DNA of 64,000 nucleotides from Senegalimassilia faecalis. GTDB lineage: Bacteria > Actinomycetota > Coriobacteriia > Coriobacteriales > Eggerthellaceae. The notes under the pieces are model-generated. The model was not told the origin of the DNA, searched no databases, and saw only the letters and a program-made list of their open reading frames with translations. This document shows positions 1-9,368 of this stretch, piece after piece; the first letter of the stretch is position 1, and the number at the start of each line of letters is the position of its first letter. The stretch spans positions 2,480,001 to 2,544,000 of the forward strand of contig NZ_SDPW01000001.1 in the NCBI RefSeq assembly GCF_004135645.1, read 5' to 3'. Position numbers and translations under genes: made by a program.

Positions 1-84
1 TGTCGTGTAGCATGCGAAGGAACAATCGTCAAGAAGTGGGACAACCCCCAGCCCATGATGGGCGTGGAATATCGCTTCGGATAG
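1..84 (+). CDS. 3' end of an unidentified gene (partial)
   Basis: The window opens inside a reading frame whose last 27 codons run to a TAG at 82-84. The visible peptide has two cysteines spaced C-x3-C at its start, then a basic and aromatic tail ending in EYRFG. It lies 16 nt upstream of the hydrogenase operon and on the same strand, so it is probably an upstream member of that operon, perhaps an iron-sulfur or redox subunit. The fragment is too short to name. Confidence 0.6.
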   Translation, partial: CRVACEGTIVKKWDNPQPMMGVEYRFG

Positions 85-100
85 AAAGCGGGGAGCTGAG

Positions 101-1939
101 ATGACGAAGCTATCGATTCGCCCCTCGTCGAGGTACGACGCCGCCATAGGCGAGTTCGTCAAGAGGACGAAACGCAGGGTGGAGACCACCCCTCCTGGCA
201 CGTGCCCCGTCGCGGCGGTTCTCGCAGACGTCGAGGCCAGCGCGGCTCAGACGTGCGGCAAGTGCGTGCCCTGCCGCTACGGCCTGTCTGAGATCGCCGG
301 GATGTTGCGGTCCATCCAAGATGGGTCCGCCTTCCCGAGCATCATCGACGCGCTGCGCACCACCGCTGAAATCGTGCGTGACGGCGCCGATTGCGCCATA
401 GGCTACCAGGCGGCCGAGGATGTTCTGTCCGCTATGGATATGTTCACCGATGAATTCCAGGCTCACCTGGAGACGGGAACATGCTCCCAGGAAATCGGCC
501 AGAAGGTCCCCTGCGAGGCCATGTGCCCCGCGCATGTGGACATTCCGGGCTATATCGCCCTGGTCGAAGAAGGGCGTTGCGATGAGGCCATCCGCCTCAT
601 CCGCAAGGACAATCCGTTCCCGACTATGTGCGCCATGGTGTGCGAGCGTCCCTGTGAGACGCGTTGCCGTCGCATGCTGCTCGACGCGCCCGTCAACATC
701 CGCGGCATCAAGAAGTTCGCCGTGGACAGCGTGGCCGCCGACACGGTGGCCGTGCCGAGGCGCCATCCCGACACCGGGCGCCGCGTTGCGGTCATAGGCG
801 GCGGTCCCTCCGGTATGACGTGCGCGTACTTTCTGGCCCTCATGGGGCATGGCGTCACGGTCTTCGAAGCCCGCAAGGAGCTTGGCGGCATGACCCGATA
901 CGGCATCCCTGCGTACCGCTTCCCCCGAGAGCGTCTTGACGAGGACGTGCGAGCCGTGCTGTCCGTGGGCAATATCGACGTTAAGCTCGAGGCGAAGGTC
1001 GATGCCGAGAAGATGAAGGGCATCTCCGAGGAGTTCGACGCCGTGTACGTCGCCATCGGTGCCCAAGTGGGCAAGAAGCTCGCCCTCGAAGGCGTCGATT
1101 CCGAAGGGGTCATGTCGGCCGTCGATATGCTCGGCAAGATCGGCGATGGCGAATATCCCGACTTCACGGGGAAGAAAGTCGCCGTTATCGGAGGCGGCAA
1201 CGTGGCCATGGACTGCTGCCGCACTGCCGTGCGCGCCGGGGCCGCGGAGGTTTCCTGCGTCTATCGTCGCCGCCTGGCGGACATGACCGCGCTTCCCGAA
1301 GAGGTGGAAAGCGCCATCGCCGAGGGCGTCGAGATGCTCACCCTTGAAGCCCCGGTATCCATCGAGGCCGACGATGCCGGCAGGACCTGCGCCGTTATCA
1401 CCCAGCCGCAGATGATCTCCACCGTCAAGCGCGGGCGACCCGCCCCCGTCGACGCGGACAAGCCCCGCAGGCGCATCGAGGCCGACGTCGTGCTGCTGGC
1501 CGTCGGCCAGGACGTCGTGACGGCGCCCTTCGAGGAGTTCGGCATGGCCGCCGAGTGGGGCCGCTTCGTGGCCGACGAGAGCTTGCGAGCCGAAGGACTC
1601 GACGGCGTGTTCGTCGGAGGCGACTGCCAAACCGGCCCCGCCACCGTCATCCGCGCCATCGCCGCCGGCAAGGTGGCTGCTCGGAACATCGACGATTACC
1701 TCGGTTTCGACCACGCCCTCGATTGCGGCGTAAGTGCCCCGGCCCCTCATGCCAACCGCCGCGAAGCGTGCGGCCGCGTGGAGATCGCTGAGCGCCCGGC
1801 GCGCGAGCGCAAGAGCGACTTCGAGTGCGTGGAAAACCCCATGAGCCGCCAAGAGGCCGTCCAGGAATGCGGACGCTGCCTGCGCTGCGACCACTACGGC
1901 TGCGGCGTTCTCGAAGGAGGTAGAGCCCAGTATGCTTAA
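101..1939 (+). CDS. NuoF-cluster/GltD-type FAD-NAD(P) oxidoreductase, likely hydrogenase electron partner
   Basis: A 612-residue iron-sulfur flavoprotein. The N-terminal part (about residues 45-65) carries the CGKCVPCRYG motif of the NuoF-type NADH-binding 4Fe-4S domain. Next comes a GltD/dihydropyrimidine-dehydrogenase-type double cluster domain (CEAMCPAHVDIPGY, then CAMVCERPCETRCRR). The FAD-binding GGGPSGMTCAY lies near residue 235 and a second, NAD(P)-binding GGGNVAMDCC near residue 367. A cysteine-rich tail (CGRCLRCDHYGC) ends the protein. It overlaps the start of hydA by 8 nt, so the two are almost certainly co-translated. Known GltD-like subunits shuttle electrons between NAD(P)H and ferredoxin or hydrogenase modules. 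A role as the NAD(P)H partner of the downstream hydrogenase, possibly bifurcating, is inferred. Confidence 0.85.
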   Translation: MTKLSIRPSSRYDAAIGEFVKRTKRRVETTPPGTCPVAAVLADVEASAAQTCGKCVPCRYGLSEIAGMLRSIQDGSAFPSIIDALRTTAEIVRDGADCAIGYQAAEDVLSAMDMFTDEFQAHLETGTCSQEIGQKVPCEAMCPAHVDIPGYIALVEEGRCDEAIRLIRKDNPFPTMCAMVCERPCETRCRRMLLDAPVNIRGIKKFAVDSVAADTVAVPRRHPDTGRRVAVIGGGPSGMTCAYFLALMGHGVTVFEARKELGGMTRYGIPAYRFPRERLDEDVRAVLSVGNIDVKLEAKVDAEKMKGISEEFDAVYVAIGAQVGKKLALEGVDSEGVMSAVDMLGKIGDGEYPDFTGKKVAVIGGGNVAMDCCRTAVRAGAAEVSCVYRRRLADMTALPEEVESAIAEGVEMLTLEAPVSIEADDAGRTCAVITQPQMISTVKRGRPAPVDADKPRRRIEADVVLLAVGQDVVTAPFEEFGMAAEWGRFVADESLRAEGLDGVFVGGDCQTGPATVIRAIAAGKVAARNIDDYLGFDHALDCGVSAPAPHANRREACGRVEIAERPARERKSDFECVENPMSRQEAVQECGRCLRCDHYGCGVLEGGRAQYA

Positions 1940-3650
1940 CGTGACCATCGACGGCGTGCGCGTCGAAGCGCACGAGGGGGAGACCATCCTCTCCGCCGCC
2001 CGCAGGGCGGGCGCCGACATCCCGACGTTGTGCTGGATGAAGGACATCAACGAGATCGGCTCGTGCCGCGTGTGCGTGGTCGAAGTCGAGGGGCAGGACG
2101 GCCTCGCCGCGGCCTGCAACGCCCCCGTCTTCGACGGCATGTCGGTCAGGACCAAGAGCCCGAGGATCGTCGAAGCCCGCCGATTCAGCGTGAAGACCAT
2201 CCTCTCGAAGCACCGCGGCGAATGCACGACGTGCAAGCGCTCCGGCACCTGCGCGCTGCAGTCCCTGGCCTCCAGCCTGAACGTCGGCGAGCTCGAGCGT
2301 GAGCCCGACTACCGCCGCGAGGCGTGGGACGGAAGTTTCCCCCTGCAGCGCGACGCGAGCAAGTGCATCAGCTGCCTGCGCTGCGTGGCCGAGTGCTCCA
2401 AGGTCCAGCACTGCTCGGTGTGGGACTTCTCCGGCTCCGCGGGCCAGCGCTCCGTGGGCGTGAAGGAGAGCCTGTCCATCGATGTCGCGAAGTGCGCCCT
2501 GTGCGGCCAGTGCATCACCCACTGCCCGACCGGGGCCCTCACCGAGCGCGATGACATCGACAAGGTCCTGGCCGCCCTGGCCGACCCGGACGTCCTGACC
2601 GTCGTGCAGGTCGCGCCAGCCATTCGCACCGCATGGGGCGAAGGAGTCGGCGTGCCGCGCGACGAGGCCACGCCCGGCCGCCTGGCCGCAGCTCTGCGCG
2701 CCGTGGGCTTCGACCGCGTCTTCGACACCGACTTCGCCGCCGACCTGACCATCATGGAGGAGGGCAGCGAGTTCATCGAATGGATCAAGGAGGGCAAGCC
2801 GCGCCCGATGTTCACCAGCTGCTGCCCGGGCTGGGTCCGCTTCGCCAAGCTGCACTACCCCGAGTTCGCCGGCCAGCTCTCCTCGAGCAAGTCTCCCCAC
2901 CAGATGATGGGCGCCGTGGTGAAGAACACCGTCGGCAAGCAGGCGGCCGAGCAGGGCAAGCGCGTCTTCTGCCTGTCCATCATGCCCTGCCTGGCGAAGA
3001 AGTACGAGTGCGACGTGCCGCAGCTGGCGACCGAAGGCGGCCGCGACGTCGACGCGGTGCTCACCACCCGCGAGTTCGACCGCCTGCTGAACATGCTCTC
3101 CATCGATTGCGCAGCCCTTCCCGAAGAGCCCTTCGACGACCCTCTGGGCACTTCGACCGGAGCCGCGACCCTGTTCGGGCGCACGGGCGGCGTCATGGAG
3201 GCCGCGCTGCGCACGGCGGCGTACCTGCTCACGGGGGAGAACCCGCCCTTCGAGGCGTGCGATACCTCCGATGCGACGCCTGAGCGTCCCTGGACCGATA
3301 AGGAGCTCGATGTGGCGGGTATGCGCCTGCGCATCGCAGTGGCCAGCGGCCTGGAGAACACCTCGAAGCTCCTTGAGGCCCTGAAGGCCGGCGAGGCCGA
3401 GTACGACTTCGTCGAGGTCATGGCCTGCCCGGGCGGCTGCGTTGCCGGCGGCGGGCAGCCCATCGCCTTCAACCGGGAGCTCGGCTGCGAGCGCGCCGAG
3501 GTGCTCAACCGCCTCGACGGCGCCGACGAGCTGCGCTTCTCCCACGAGAACCCGGACATCCAGGCGCTTTACGCCGAGACGCTCGGAAAGCCGCTGTCCG
3601 AGCGTGCGGAGGCATGGCTTCACACCGACCAGCGGGAATGGGACATCTAG
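1932..3650 (+). CDS. hydA: [FeFe] hydrogenase catalytic subunit
   Basis: A 572-residue group A [FeFe] hydrogenase, close in length to clostridial CpI. It interconverts protons plus electrons and H2. In order: an N-terminal [2Fe-2S] domain (C34, C45, C48, C62), the His/Cys-ligated [4Fe-4S] cluster (H94, C98, C101, C107), a two-cluster ferredoxin domain (C145-C155 and C188-C198), then the H-cluster domain. All three H-cluster signatures are intact: TSCCPGW at 295-301, MPCLAKKYE at 351-359, and MACPGGCVAGGGQP near the C-terminus. The ATG at 1932 has a strong ribosome site (GAAGGAGG, 1913-1920) inside the previous gene. No signal peptide is present, so it is cytoplasmic. The upstream flavoprotein is its likely electron partner and the maturases follow directly. 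Confidence 0.97.
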   Translation: MLNVTIDGVRVEAHEGETILSAARRAGADIPTLCWMKDINEIGSCRVCVVEVEGQDGLAAACNAPVFDGMSVRTKSPRIVEARRFSVKTILSKHRGECTTCKRSGTCALQSLASSLNVGELEREPDYRREAWDGSFPLQRDASKCISCLRCVAECSKVQHCSVWDFSGSAGQRSVGVKESLSIDVAKCALCGQCITHCPTGALTERDDIDKVLAALADPDVLTVVQVAPAIRTAWGEGVGVPRDEATPGRLAAALRAVGFDRVFDTDFAADLTIMEEGSEFIEWIKEGKPRPMFTSCCPGWVRFAKLHYPEFAGQLSSSKSPHQMMGAVVKNTVGKQAAEQGKRVFCLSIMPCLAKKYECDVPQLATEGGRDVDAVLTTREFDRLLNMLSIDCAALPEEPFDDPLGTSTGAATLFGRTGGVMEAALRTAAYLLTGENPPFEACDTSDATPERPWTDKELDVAGMRLRIAVASGLENTSKLLEALKAGEAEYDFVEVMACPGGCVAGGGQPIAFNRELGCERAEVLNRLDGADELRFSHENPDIQALYAETLGKPLSERAEAWLHTDQREWDI

Positions 3651-4703
3651 GTGCTCTCCCTGGTTGATAAACTGTGCGAAAGGCGCTCGCTCTCGGTTGA
3701 CGAGTACGAGCGCCTTATCGCAGGCCGCACCCCCGAGCTGGCCGAAGAGCTGGCTCGCAGGGCGGTGGCCGAGCGGAAGCGCGTTTGGGGAACGAAGGTG
3801 TTCACCCGCGGGCTCATCGAGGTGTCGAGCCACTGCGTGAACGACTGCTACTACTGCGGCATCCGCAGGTCGAACAAGCAGGCCGCGCGTTACCGGCTAT
3901 CCCCGGAGCGCATCCTCGCATGCGCGGAGGAGGGCTACGGGCTCGGCTTTCGCACCTTCGTCCTGCAGGGCGGCGAGGACCCCTGGTTTTCCGACGAGCG
4001 CCTCTGCGATATCGTCGCGAGCATCCGCTCCGCCCACCCCGACTGCGCCGTGACGCTGTCGATGGGGGAGCGCAGCCGCGCGAGCTACCAGGCCCTGCAT
4101 GACGCGGGCGCCGAGCGATACCTGCTGCGCCACGAGACCTCAAACCCGCTGCACTACCGGCGTCTGCATCCCCCCGAGATGTCCTTCGAGCGCCGCATGC
4201 GCTGCCTTGGGGACCTCAGGGACATCGGCTACGCCGTCGGTATCGGCTTCATGGTGGGATCCCCCTACCAGACCCCGCACGACCTTGCGATGGACCTGAA
4301 GCTCGTCGAGGAGTTCGGCCCGCAGATGTGCGGGATAGGGCCCTTCGTCGCGCACCACGCCACGCCCTTCGCATCGCAAGAGAGCGGCAGCCTGGAGCTG
4401 ACGTGCTACCTGCTCTCCATCATCAGGCTGATCAGCCCCGGCATCCTTCTGCCCGCGACCACCGCCTTGGGAAGCATCCACCCCCAGGGCCGCGAGAAGG
4501 GGATCATGTCCGGGGCCAACGTGGTCATGCCGAACCTTTCGCCGGTGGACGTTCGCAAGGATTACGAGCTTTACGACGGGAAGATCTGCACCGGCGAAGA
4601 GGCGGCGGAATGCCGTTGTTGCCTGGCCGCGCGGATGTGGTCCATCGGCTACGAGATCGTTGTCGACAGGGGAGATCCGGTCGACGATAGGAGGATACAA
4701 TGA
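3651..4703 (+). CDS. hydE: [FeFe] hydrogenase maturase HydE (radical SAM)
   Basis: A 350-residue radical SAM enzyme with the cluster motif CVNDCYYC (C62, C66, C69). HydE helps build the 2Fe subcluster of the H-cluster. The fold and later motifs (a GGEDPW segment, a GFMVGSPYQT segment, and a C-terminal SGANVVMPNLSP segment) match HydE rather than biotin synthase. The gene starts with GTG at 3651, directly abutting the hydA stop codon, and its TGA overlaps the hydG ATG as ATGA. This indicates tight translational coupling. Confidence 0.95.
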   Translation: MLSLVDKLCERRSLSVDEYERLIAGRTPELAEELARRAVAERKRVWGTKVFTRGLIEVSSHCVNDCYYCGIRRSNKQAARYRLSPERILACAEEGYGLGFRTFVLQGGEDPWFSDERLCDIVASIRSAHPDCAVTLSMGERSRASYQALHDAGAERYLLRHETSNPLHYRRLHPPEMSFERRMRCLGDLRDIGYAVGIGFMVGSPYQTPHDLAMDLKLVEEFGPQMCGIGPFVAHHATPFASQESGSLELTCYLLSIIRLISPGILLPATTALGSIHPQGREKGIMSGANVVMPNLSPVDVRKDYELYDGKICTGEEAAECRCCLAARMWSIGYEIVVDRGDPVDDRRIQ

Positions 4704-6151
4704 GCTTTGCATACGACCCGAAATCGTCGTGCGCCGACGAGTTCATAAACCACCAGGAGATTCTCGACACGCTTGAGTACGCGCAGGCGCACAAGGACGA
4801 CGTCGAGCTGTGCCGGGAGATCCTGAAGAAGTGCGGCCCGCACCTGAGCCCGGCCTCCGAGCACGGTGCGATGATCACCCATCGCGAGGCGAGCGTGCTT
4901 CTGGCCTGCGACGACCCGTGGGTCAACTCCGAGATACGCCGTCTGGCCAGGGAGGTCAAGCTGGCCTACTACGGCAACCGCATCGTGCTGTTCGCCCCGC
5001 TCTACCTTTCCAACTACTGCGTCAACGGGTGCCTGTACTGCCCCTACCACGCCAAGAACCGCACCATCCCGCGCCGCAAGCTCACGCAGGACGAGATTCG
5101 CGCGGAGGTCATCGCGTTGCAGGACATGGGTCACAAGCGCCTGGCCATCGAGGCGGGCGAAGACCCCAAGCACAACCCCATCGACTACATCCTGGAGAGC
5201 ATCGAGACCATCTACTCGGTCAAGCACGAGAACGGCTCCATCCGCCGCGTGAACGTGAACATCGCCGCCACCACGGTGGACGAGTACCGCATGCTCAAGG
5301 ACGCGGGCATCGGCACGTATATCCTGTTCCAGGAGACCTATAACAAGGAGAACTACCTCGAGCTGCACCCCACAGGCCCCAAGCACGACTACAACTGGCA
5401 CACCGAGGCCATGGACCGCGCCATGGAGGCCGGCATCGACGACGTGGGGCTCGGCGTGCTGTTCGGTCTGGACGGCTATGCCTATGAATTCGCCGGGCTC
5501 ATCATGCACGCCGAGCACCTCGAGGCCGCCTTCGGGGTGGGGCCGCACACCATCAGCGTCCCCCGCGTGAAGCCCGCCGACGACATCGACCCGGACGATT
5601 TCGACAACTCGCTATCCGACGAGACGTTCGAGAAGATCATCGCGCTCATTCGCATCACCGTGCCCTACACGGGCATGATCATCTCCACGCGCGAGAGCAA
5701 GGAGGTGCGTGAGGCGGCCCTGCGCTACGGCATCAGCCAGATATCCGGGGGCAGCCGCACGAGCGTCGGCGGCTATGCGGAGGCGGAGCGTCCGCACGAC
5801 ACCGAGCAGTTTGACGTCTCCGACCAGCGCACCCTCGAGGAGGTTGTGGGCTGGCTCATGGACAATGGGCATATCCCCAGCTTCTGCACCGCCTGCTACC
5901 GCGCGGGCCGCACCGGCGACAGGTTCATGGAGTTCTGCAAGAGCGGTCAGATTTCGAACTACTGCCATCCGAACGCCCTGATGACGCTGGCGGAGTACCT
6001 GGCCGACTACGCCTCGGGCCCCACCAAGGAGAAGGGCCTGCGCCTCATCGAGCGCGAACTGGGCAACATTTCCAGCGATGCCATCAGGACCGCATGCAAG
6101 GAAAACGTCGGGCAGATCCTGAGCGGCACCGGGCGCGATTTCAGATTCTAA
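4700..6151 (+). CDS. hydG: [FeFe] hydrogenase maturase HydG (tyrosine lyase)
   Basis: A 483-residue radical SAM tyrosine lyase that makes the CO and CN ligands of the H-cluster from tyrosine. The N-terminal radical SAM motif is CVNGCLYC (C107, C111, C114). The C-terminal auxiliary-cluster motif CTACYRAGRTGDRFM (C396, C399) followed by a further cysteine separates HydG from ThiH. The start at 4700 overlaps the hydE stop (ATGA) and is served by GGAGG at about 4690-4694. It is the third maturation-locus gene in a row with no intergenic space. Confidence 0.96.
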   Translation: MSFAYDPKSSCADEFINHQEILDTLEYAQAHKDDVELCREILKKCGPHLSPASEHGAMITHREASVLLACDDPWVNSEIRRLAREVKLAYYGNRIVLFAPLYLSNYCVNGCLYCPYHAKNRTIPRRKLTQDEIRAEVIALQDMGHKRLAIEAGEDPKHNPIDYILESIETIYSVKHENGSIRRVNVNIAATTVDEYRMLKDAGIGTYILFQETYNKENYLELHPTGPKHDYNWHTEAMDRAMEAGIDDVGLGVLFGLDGYAYEFAGLIMHAEHLEAAFGVGPHTISVPRVKPADDIDPDDFDNSLSDETFEKIIALIRITVPYTGMIISTRESKEVREAALRYGISQISGGSRTSVGGYAEAERPHDTEQFDVSDQRTLEEVVGWLMDNGHIPSFCTACYRAGRTGDRFMEFCKSGQISNYCHPNALMTLAEYLADYASGPTKEKGLRLIERELGNISSDAIRTACKENVGQILSGTGRDFRF

Positions 6152-6162
6152 GGAGCGGGCGC

Positions 6163-7413
6163 ATGAGCCTCAACGACACCCCCGGCGCCGAGCGCTTGAG
6201 GATAGGCTTCTTCGGCGTGCGCAACGCCGGCAAATCGAACCTGGTCAATGCCTTCACGGGCCAGAGCCTCTCGGTGACGAGCCCCGTCGCGGGCACGACC
6301 ACCGACGCGGTGGTCAAGGGCATGGAGCTCCTTCCCGTCGGCCCGGTCACGGTCGTGGACACCCCCGGCATCGACGACGAGGGCGACCTCGGGTGCAAGC
6401 GAGCGGGCAGGGCCCGCGACGAGCTGCGCCGCTGCGACGTGGCCGTGCTGGTGGTAGACGCCACCCGGGGCGTGTCCGACCAGGACCGCGAGCTGCTGTC
6501 GGCGTTCGCCGAGAAGGCCATTCCCTGCGTGGTCGCCTTCAACAAGGTCGACCTCCTTGCGGCAGGGCGGGACGCGTGCGGGGAAGGGGGCGCGGCCTTC
6601 GAAGAGGCGGCGCTTAAGCTTCCCGAGGGGGCTATCGTGCGAAAGATCGCCGTGAGCGCCGCGACGGGCATGAACGTCCGAGAGCTCAGGGAGTCGGTCG
6701 CCGCCGCGGCCGGCCATGCGAAGCCCGCAAGGCGGGTCGTCGCCGACTTGGTGAACCCCGGGGACGTCGTGGTGCTCGTGATCCCCATCGACTCGTCGGC
6801 GCCGAAGGGGCGCATCATCCTTCCCCAGCAGATGGTCCTGCGCGACCTCCTTGATGCGCACGCGGCGGCGCTGGCTTGCCAGCCCGATGAGCTCGCTGGG
6901 CTTCTCGGATCGCTTGCGAGGCCGCCGAAGCTTGTCGTGACGGACTCCCAGGCCTTCTCCCAGGTTGCGGCCATCGTGCCCCCGGAGGTGCCGCTGACGT
7001 CCTTCTCCATCCTGATGGCGCGCCGCAAAGGACAGCTCTCGCTGCTGATCGAGGGGGCGAATGCCCTTGGAGGCCTTACCGGGGAAAGCCGCGTGCTCGT
7101 ATGCGAGGGGTGCACCCACCACCGTCAATGCGAGGATATCGGAACGGTCAAGATGCCCGCCTGGATAAAAGCATTCTGCGGGGCGGAGCCGCGGTTCGAA
7201 TTCGTCTCCGGCAAGGAGTTCCCCGATTCGCTCGAAGGATACGACCTGGTCGTCCACTGCGGGGGGTGCATGCTCAACGGCAGGGAGATGGGATACCGCC
7301 TGGACAAGGCGCGGGCGTGCGGCGTGCCCATCGTGAACTACGGGATCGCCATAGCGCACATGAACGGCATCCTCGAGCGCAGCCTCGATTCGCTGCGCGG
7401 CAAGTACTCCTAG
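6163..7413 (+). CDS. hydF: [FeFe] hydrogenase maturation GTPase HydF
   Basis: A 416-residue scaffold GTPase that carries the 2Fe precursor and delivers it to apo-HydA. The N-terminal GTPase domain has G1 GVRNAGKSN, G3 DTPGIDD and G4 NKVD. The C-terminal cluster domain has CEGCTHHRQC and HCGGCMLN, the CxHx(n)CxxC pattern of HydF. A frame open from 6094 overlaps hydG, but the ATG at 6163 has AAGGAG (6150-6155) before it and matches the usual HydF N-terminus, so it is chosen. With hydA, hydE and hydG this completes a self-sufficient hydrogenase locus. Confidence 0.95.
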   Translation: MSLNDTPGAERLRIGFFGVRNAGKSNLVNAFTGQSLSVTSPVAGTTTDAVVKGMELLPVGPVTVVDTPGIDDEGDLGCKRAGRARDELRRCDVAVLVVDATRGVSDQDRELLSAFAEKAIPCVVAFNKVDLLAAGRDACGEGGAAFEEAALKLPEGAIVRKIAVSAATGMNVRELRESVAAAAGHAKPARRVVADLVNPGDVVVLVIPIDSSAPKGRIILPQQMVLRDLLDAHAAALACQPDELAGLLGSLARPPKLVVTDSQAFSQVAAIVPPEVPLTSFSILMARRKGQLSLLIEGANALGGLTGESRVLVCEGCTHHRQCEDIGTVKMPAWIKAFCGAEPRFEFVSGKEFPDSLEGYDLVVHCGGCMLNGREMGYRLDKARACGVPIVNYGIAIAHMNGILERSLDSLRGKYS

Positions 7414-7881
7414 GGGTGTGGACTTCCAAGCCGATTTCGCCTTCCAAGCAGATTCAGCCCGAAGAGAGACCGAGGTTCACGCATGCACCATCTCAACAGT
7501 CGCCGCAGCGGATCGAACGTGCGCTGCGCTTCTTCCAGCGCCCCTCGAGGCCGATTTCAGGCGCTCAGAGAGAAGCCCGGAGGAAGCACGGGGGCGAGAC
7601 CATGAATCTGAGCTCGAAAAGCCGCCGCCCTGGTCGGCTGCAGGTTCGGCGGTTGCGGGTGCGAAGGCCCGCGCTTGGGCGGCTTGCGCTTGCGGATGGC
7701 GCGCCTGGACGGTTGCGGCTACGGGTTCGGCGGTTGCGGGTTTGGTTTTGGCGTGGGCGTCCTTGCCAGCCATTTCGGGGATTCGCGGGTTCGAGGGCCT
7801 GGTTGCGCATATCTCGGGGTACAGTAGCGGAATCGGTATTTGTTTGGCAGAGCTGCGGATCATTTGGGGGAAGGGGTGCAG
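7414..7881. other. 468-bp spacer, low-complexity, no supported gene
   Basis: Between hydF and the asparaginase gene lies a GC-rich stretch. From about 7620 to 7760 it is built of repeated GGTTGCGG and GGTTCGGCGGTTGCGGG words. Open frames exist on both strands but encode Arg/Gly/Ala-rich low-complexity peptides with no domain. I see no clear terminator or RNA gene. It probably carries the 3' end of the hyd transcript and the asparaginase promoter. Confidence 0.5.
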
Positions 7882-9021
7882 ATGAAGAAGATTTTGGTTA
7901 TCGCGACGGGCGGGACCATCGCGTCGGCTGAAGAGGGCAGCGGGCTTGCGCCGGCGTTGACGGGCGAGCAGTTGGTGGCGTTTGTTCCCGAGGTCGCGCA
8001 GGTGTGCCATGTCGAGGTGTCGCAGGTCATGAACGTGGACAGCACGAACATGCGCCCGGAGGGATGGCTGGCCATCGCGGACGAGGTGCGTCGGCGCTAT
8101 GACGATTGCGACGGGTTCGTCGTCCTTCACGGCACCGATACGCTGGCGTACACGGCGGCGGGGTTGTCGTATTTGGTGCAGGCAAGTCCGAAGCCTGTGG
8201 TGCTGACCGGCTCGCAGCTGCCCATGGGCGATCCCGGCACCGACGGCAAGCGCAACCTGTTTGATGCCGTGCGCGTGGCCTGCGACGATGCCGCCGCGGG
8301 CGTTATGGTGGTGTTCGGCGGAAAGGCGATCTCGGGCACGGCGGCGCGCAAGGTGCGCACGCGTGATTTCGAGGCGTTCGACAGTTTGAACGTACCCGAT
8401 TTGGGTGCGGCTGGCGAAAACGGCGTGCAGTGGGCGGCGGCCGCGCGCGAGCTGATGGCGCCGGGCGCGGCGGATGGTTGTGCGACGGCGGGCGAAGCGA
8501 GGGCCGGCAGAGAGGGCTTTTCGGCTGACGGCTGCTCCGCGTGCGAAGAGCACGGAGGCGTTTCTGTGCCTTCGGGTGCTGCCGAACGTGGTTTTGCGGT
8601 GGCGGGGCCTTTCGCTCCGCGGTTTTTCGACACGCTGAACCCGCGCGTGATGGTGCTCAAGGTGACGCCGGGCATGGACGGGCGCGTGGTCGACGCGCTG
8701 CGCCCGTTGTGCGACGCGCTGGTGGTGGAGGCGTTCGGGCTGGGCGGCATCCCGGAGTACGCGGGCGTGACGGACGCGCTGCTGAACTGGGCGGATGCCG
8801 GCAAAACGCTGGTGATGACCACGCAGTGCCCCTTCGAGGGCGCCGACTTGAGCGTGTACGAGGTAGGTCGCGCGTTCTGCAACCGTCCCGGCGTGCTCAT
8901 GGGCGGCGCGGCAACCACCGAAGCGCTGCTGGCGAAAACCATGTGGGCCCTCGCGCAAGCCGAACGCCCCGACGGCACCATCGATCGCGAAAAACTCACG
9001 GCCCTGTTCGCCAGCTGCTAG
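7882..9021 (+). CDS. L-asparaginase
   Basis: A 379-residue amidohydrolase converting asparagine to aspartate and ammonia. The first catalytic threonine is in ATGGTIAS (T12) and the second active-site segment is VLHGTDTLAYTA near residue 85. The family's TGSQLP and late VVEAFGLGGIPEY segments are also present. The frame is open from 7840, but the ATG at 7882 follows GGGGGAAGGGG and gives the canonical N-terminus, so it is chosen. No signal peptide is visible, which suggests a cytoplasmic type I enzyme. It is about 40-50 residues longer than usual because of a low-complexity insertion around residues 190-243 (nt 8450-8610), rich in Ala, Gly, Glu and Cys. Confidence 0.93.
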   Translation: MKKILVIATGGTIASAEEGSGLAPALTGEQLVAFVPEVAQVCHVEVSQVMNVDSTNMRPEGWLAIADEVRRRYDDCDGFVVLHGTDTLAYTAAGLSYLVQASPKPVVLTGSQLPMGDPGTDGKRNLFDAVRVACDDAAAGVMVVFGGKAISGTAARKVRTRDFEAFDSLNVPDLGAAGENGVQWAAAARELMAPGAADGCATAGEARAGREGFSADGCSACEEHGGVSVPSGAAERGFAVAGPFAPRFFDTLNPRVMVLKVTPGMDGRVVDALRPLCDALVVEAFGLGGIPEYAGVTDALLNWADAGKTLVMTTQCPFEGADLSVYEVGRAFCNRPGVLMGGAATTEALLAKTMWALAQAERPDGTIDREKLTALFASC

Positions 9022-9368
9022 GGGATGGGACACGGTAGATTGCGGATTATTTTGTTGGCGAGGTATGCAGGCACCATGCGCGCCCTTTTTGCTTTGGAAG
9101 ATGGTCGGTAACGGAAGGAAATCGCGATATCCTTCCATAAGGAGCGGCATAACGGAAGGATATTGCGATTTCCTTCCGTTAGCATTGCCTGACAAGGTGG
9201 TCGAGCCTTGCGCTCTGGGCAAGCGAGTTGTGGTTGAAGGCGGTAGTACTCGGCGTGTGATGGTTTTTCTGACGATTGCGAGGCATGTTTGCTTGGCGAC
9301 GCCGATGGCGATATGGGCGGTGCGATCTGCTCGCCTTATTCGATTGCGGCACGCTATTTGCTTGGCGC
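9022..9368. other. Convergent spacer containing a tandem palindrome
   Basis: This 347-bp spacer separates the asparaginase gene from the convergent HxlR-type gene. The only clear structure is the inverted repeat at 9109-9181. Small open frames on both strands show no domain. Confidence 0.5.
9109..9181. repeat. 28-bp inverted repeat whose arms are each near-palindromic
   Basis: Arms 9109-9136 and 9154-9181 are complementary at 27 of 28 positions with a 17-nt spacer. Each arm is itself an imperfect palindrome around a GATATCC/GGATAT-type core, so the element can also be read as two direct copies. It sits between convergent genes, where it could act as a bidirectional terminator, although it lacks a clear T-tract. 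Confidence 0.75.

Noticed and set aside
1647-3833. A 728-residue minus-strand frame across hydA
   Set aside because: Antisense shadow of the flavoprotein and hydrogenase genes, which have all expected motifs on the plus strand.
7418-7885. A 155-residue frame between hydF and asparaginase
   Set aside because: Low-complexity composition, overlap with the asparaginase start, and no ribosome site or domain.
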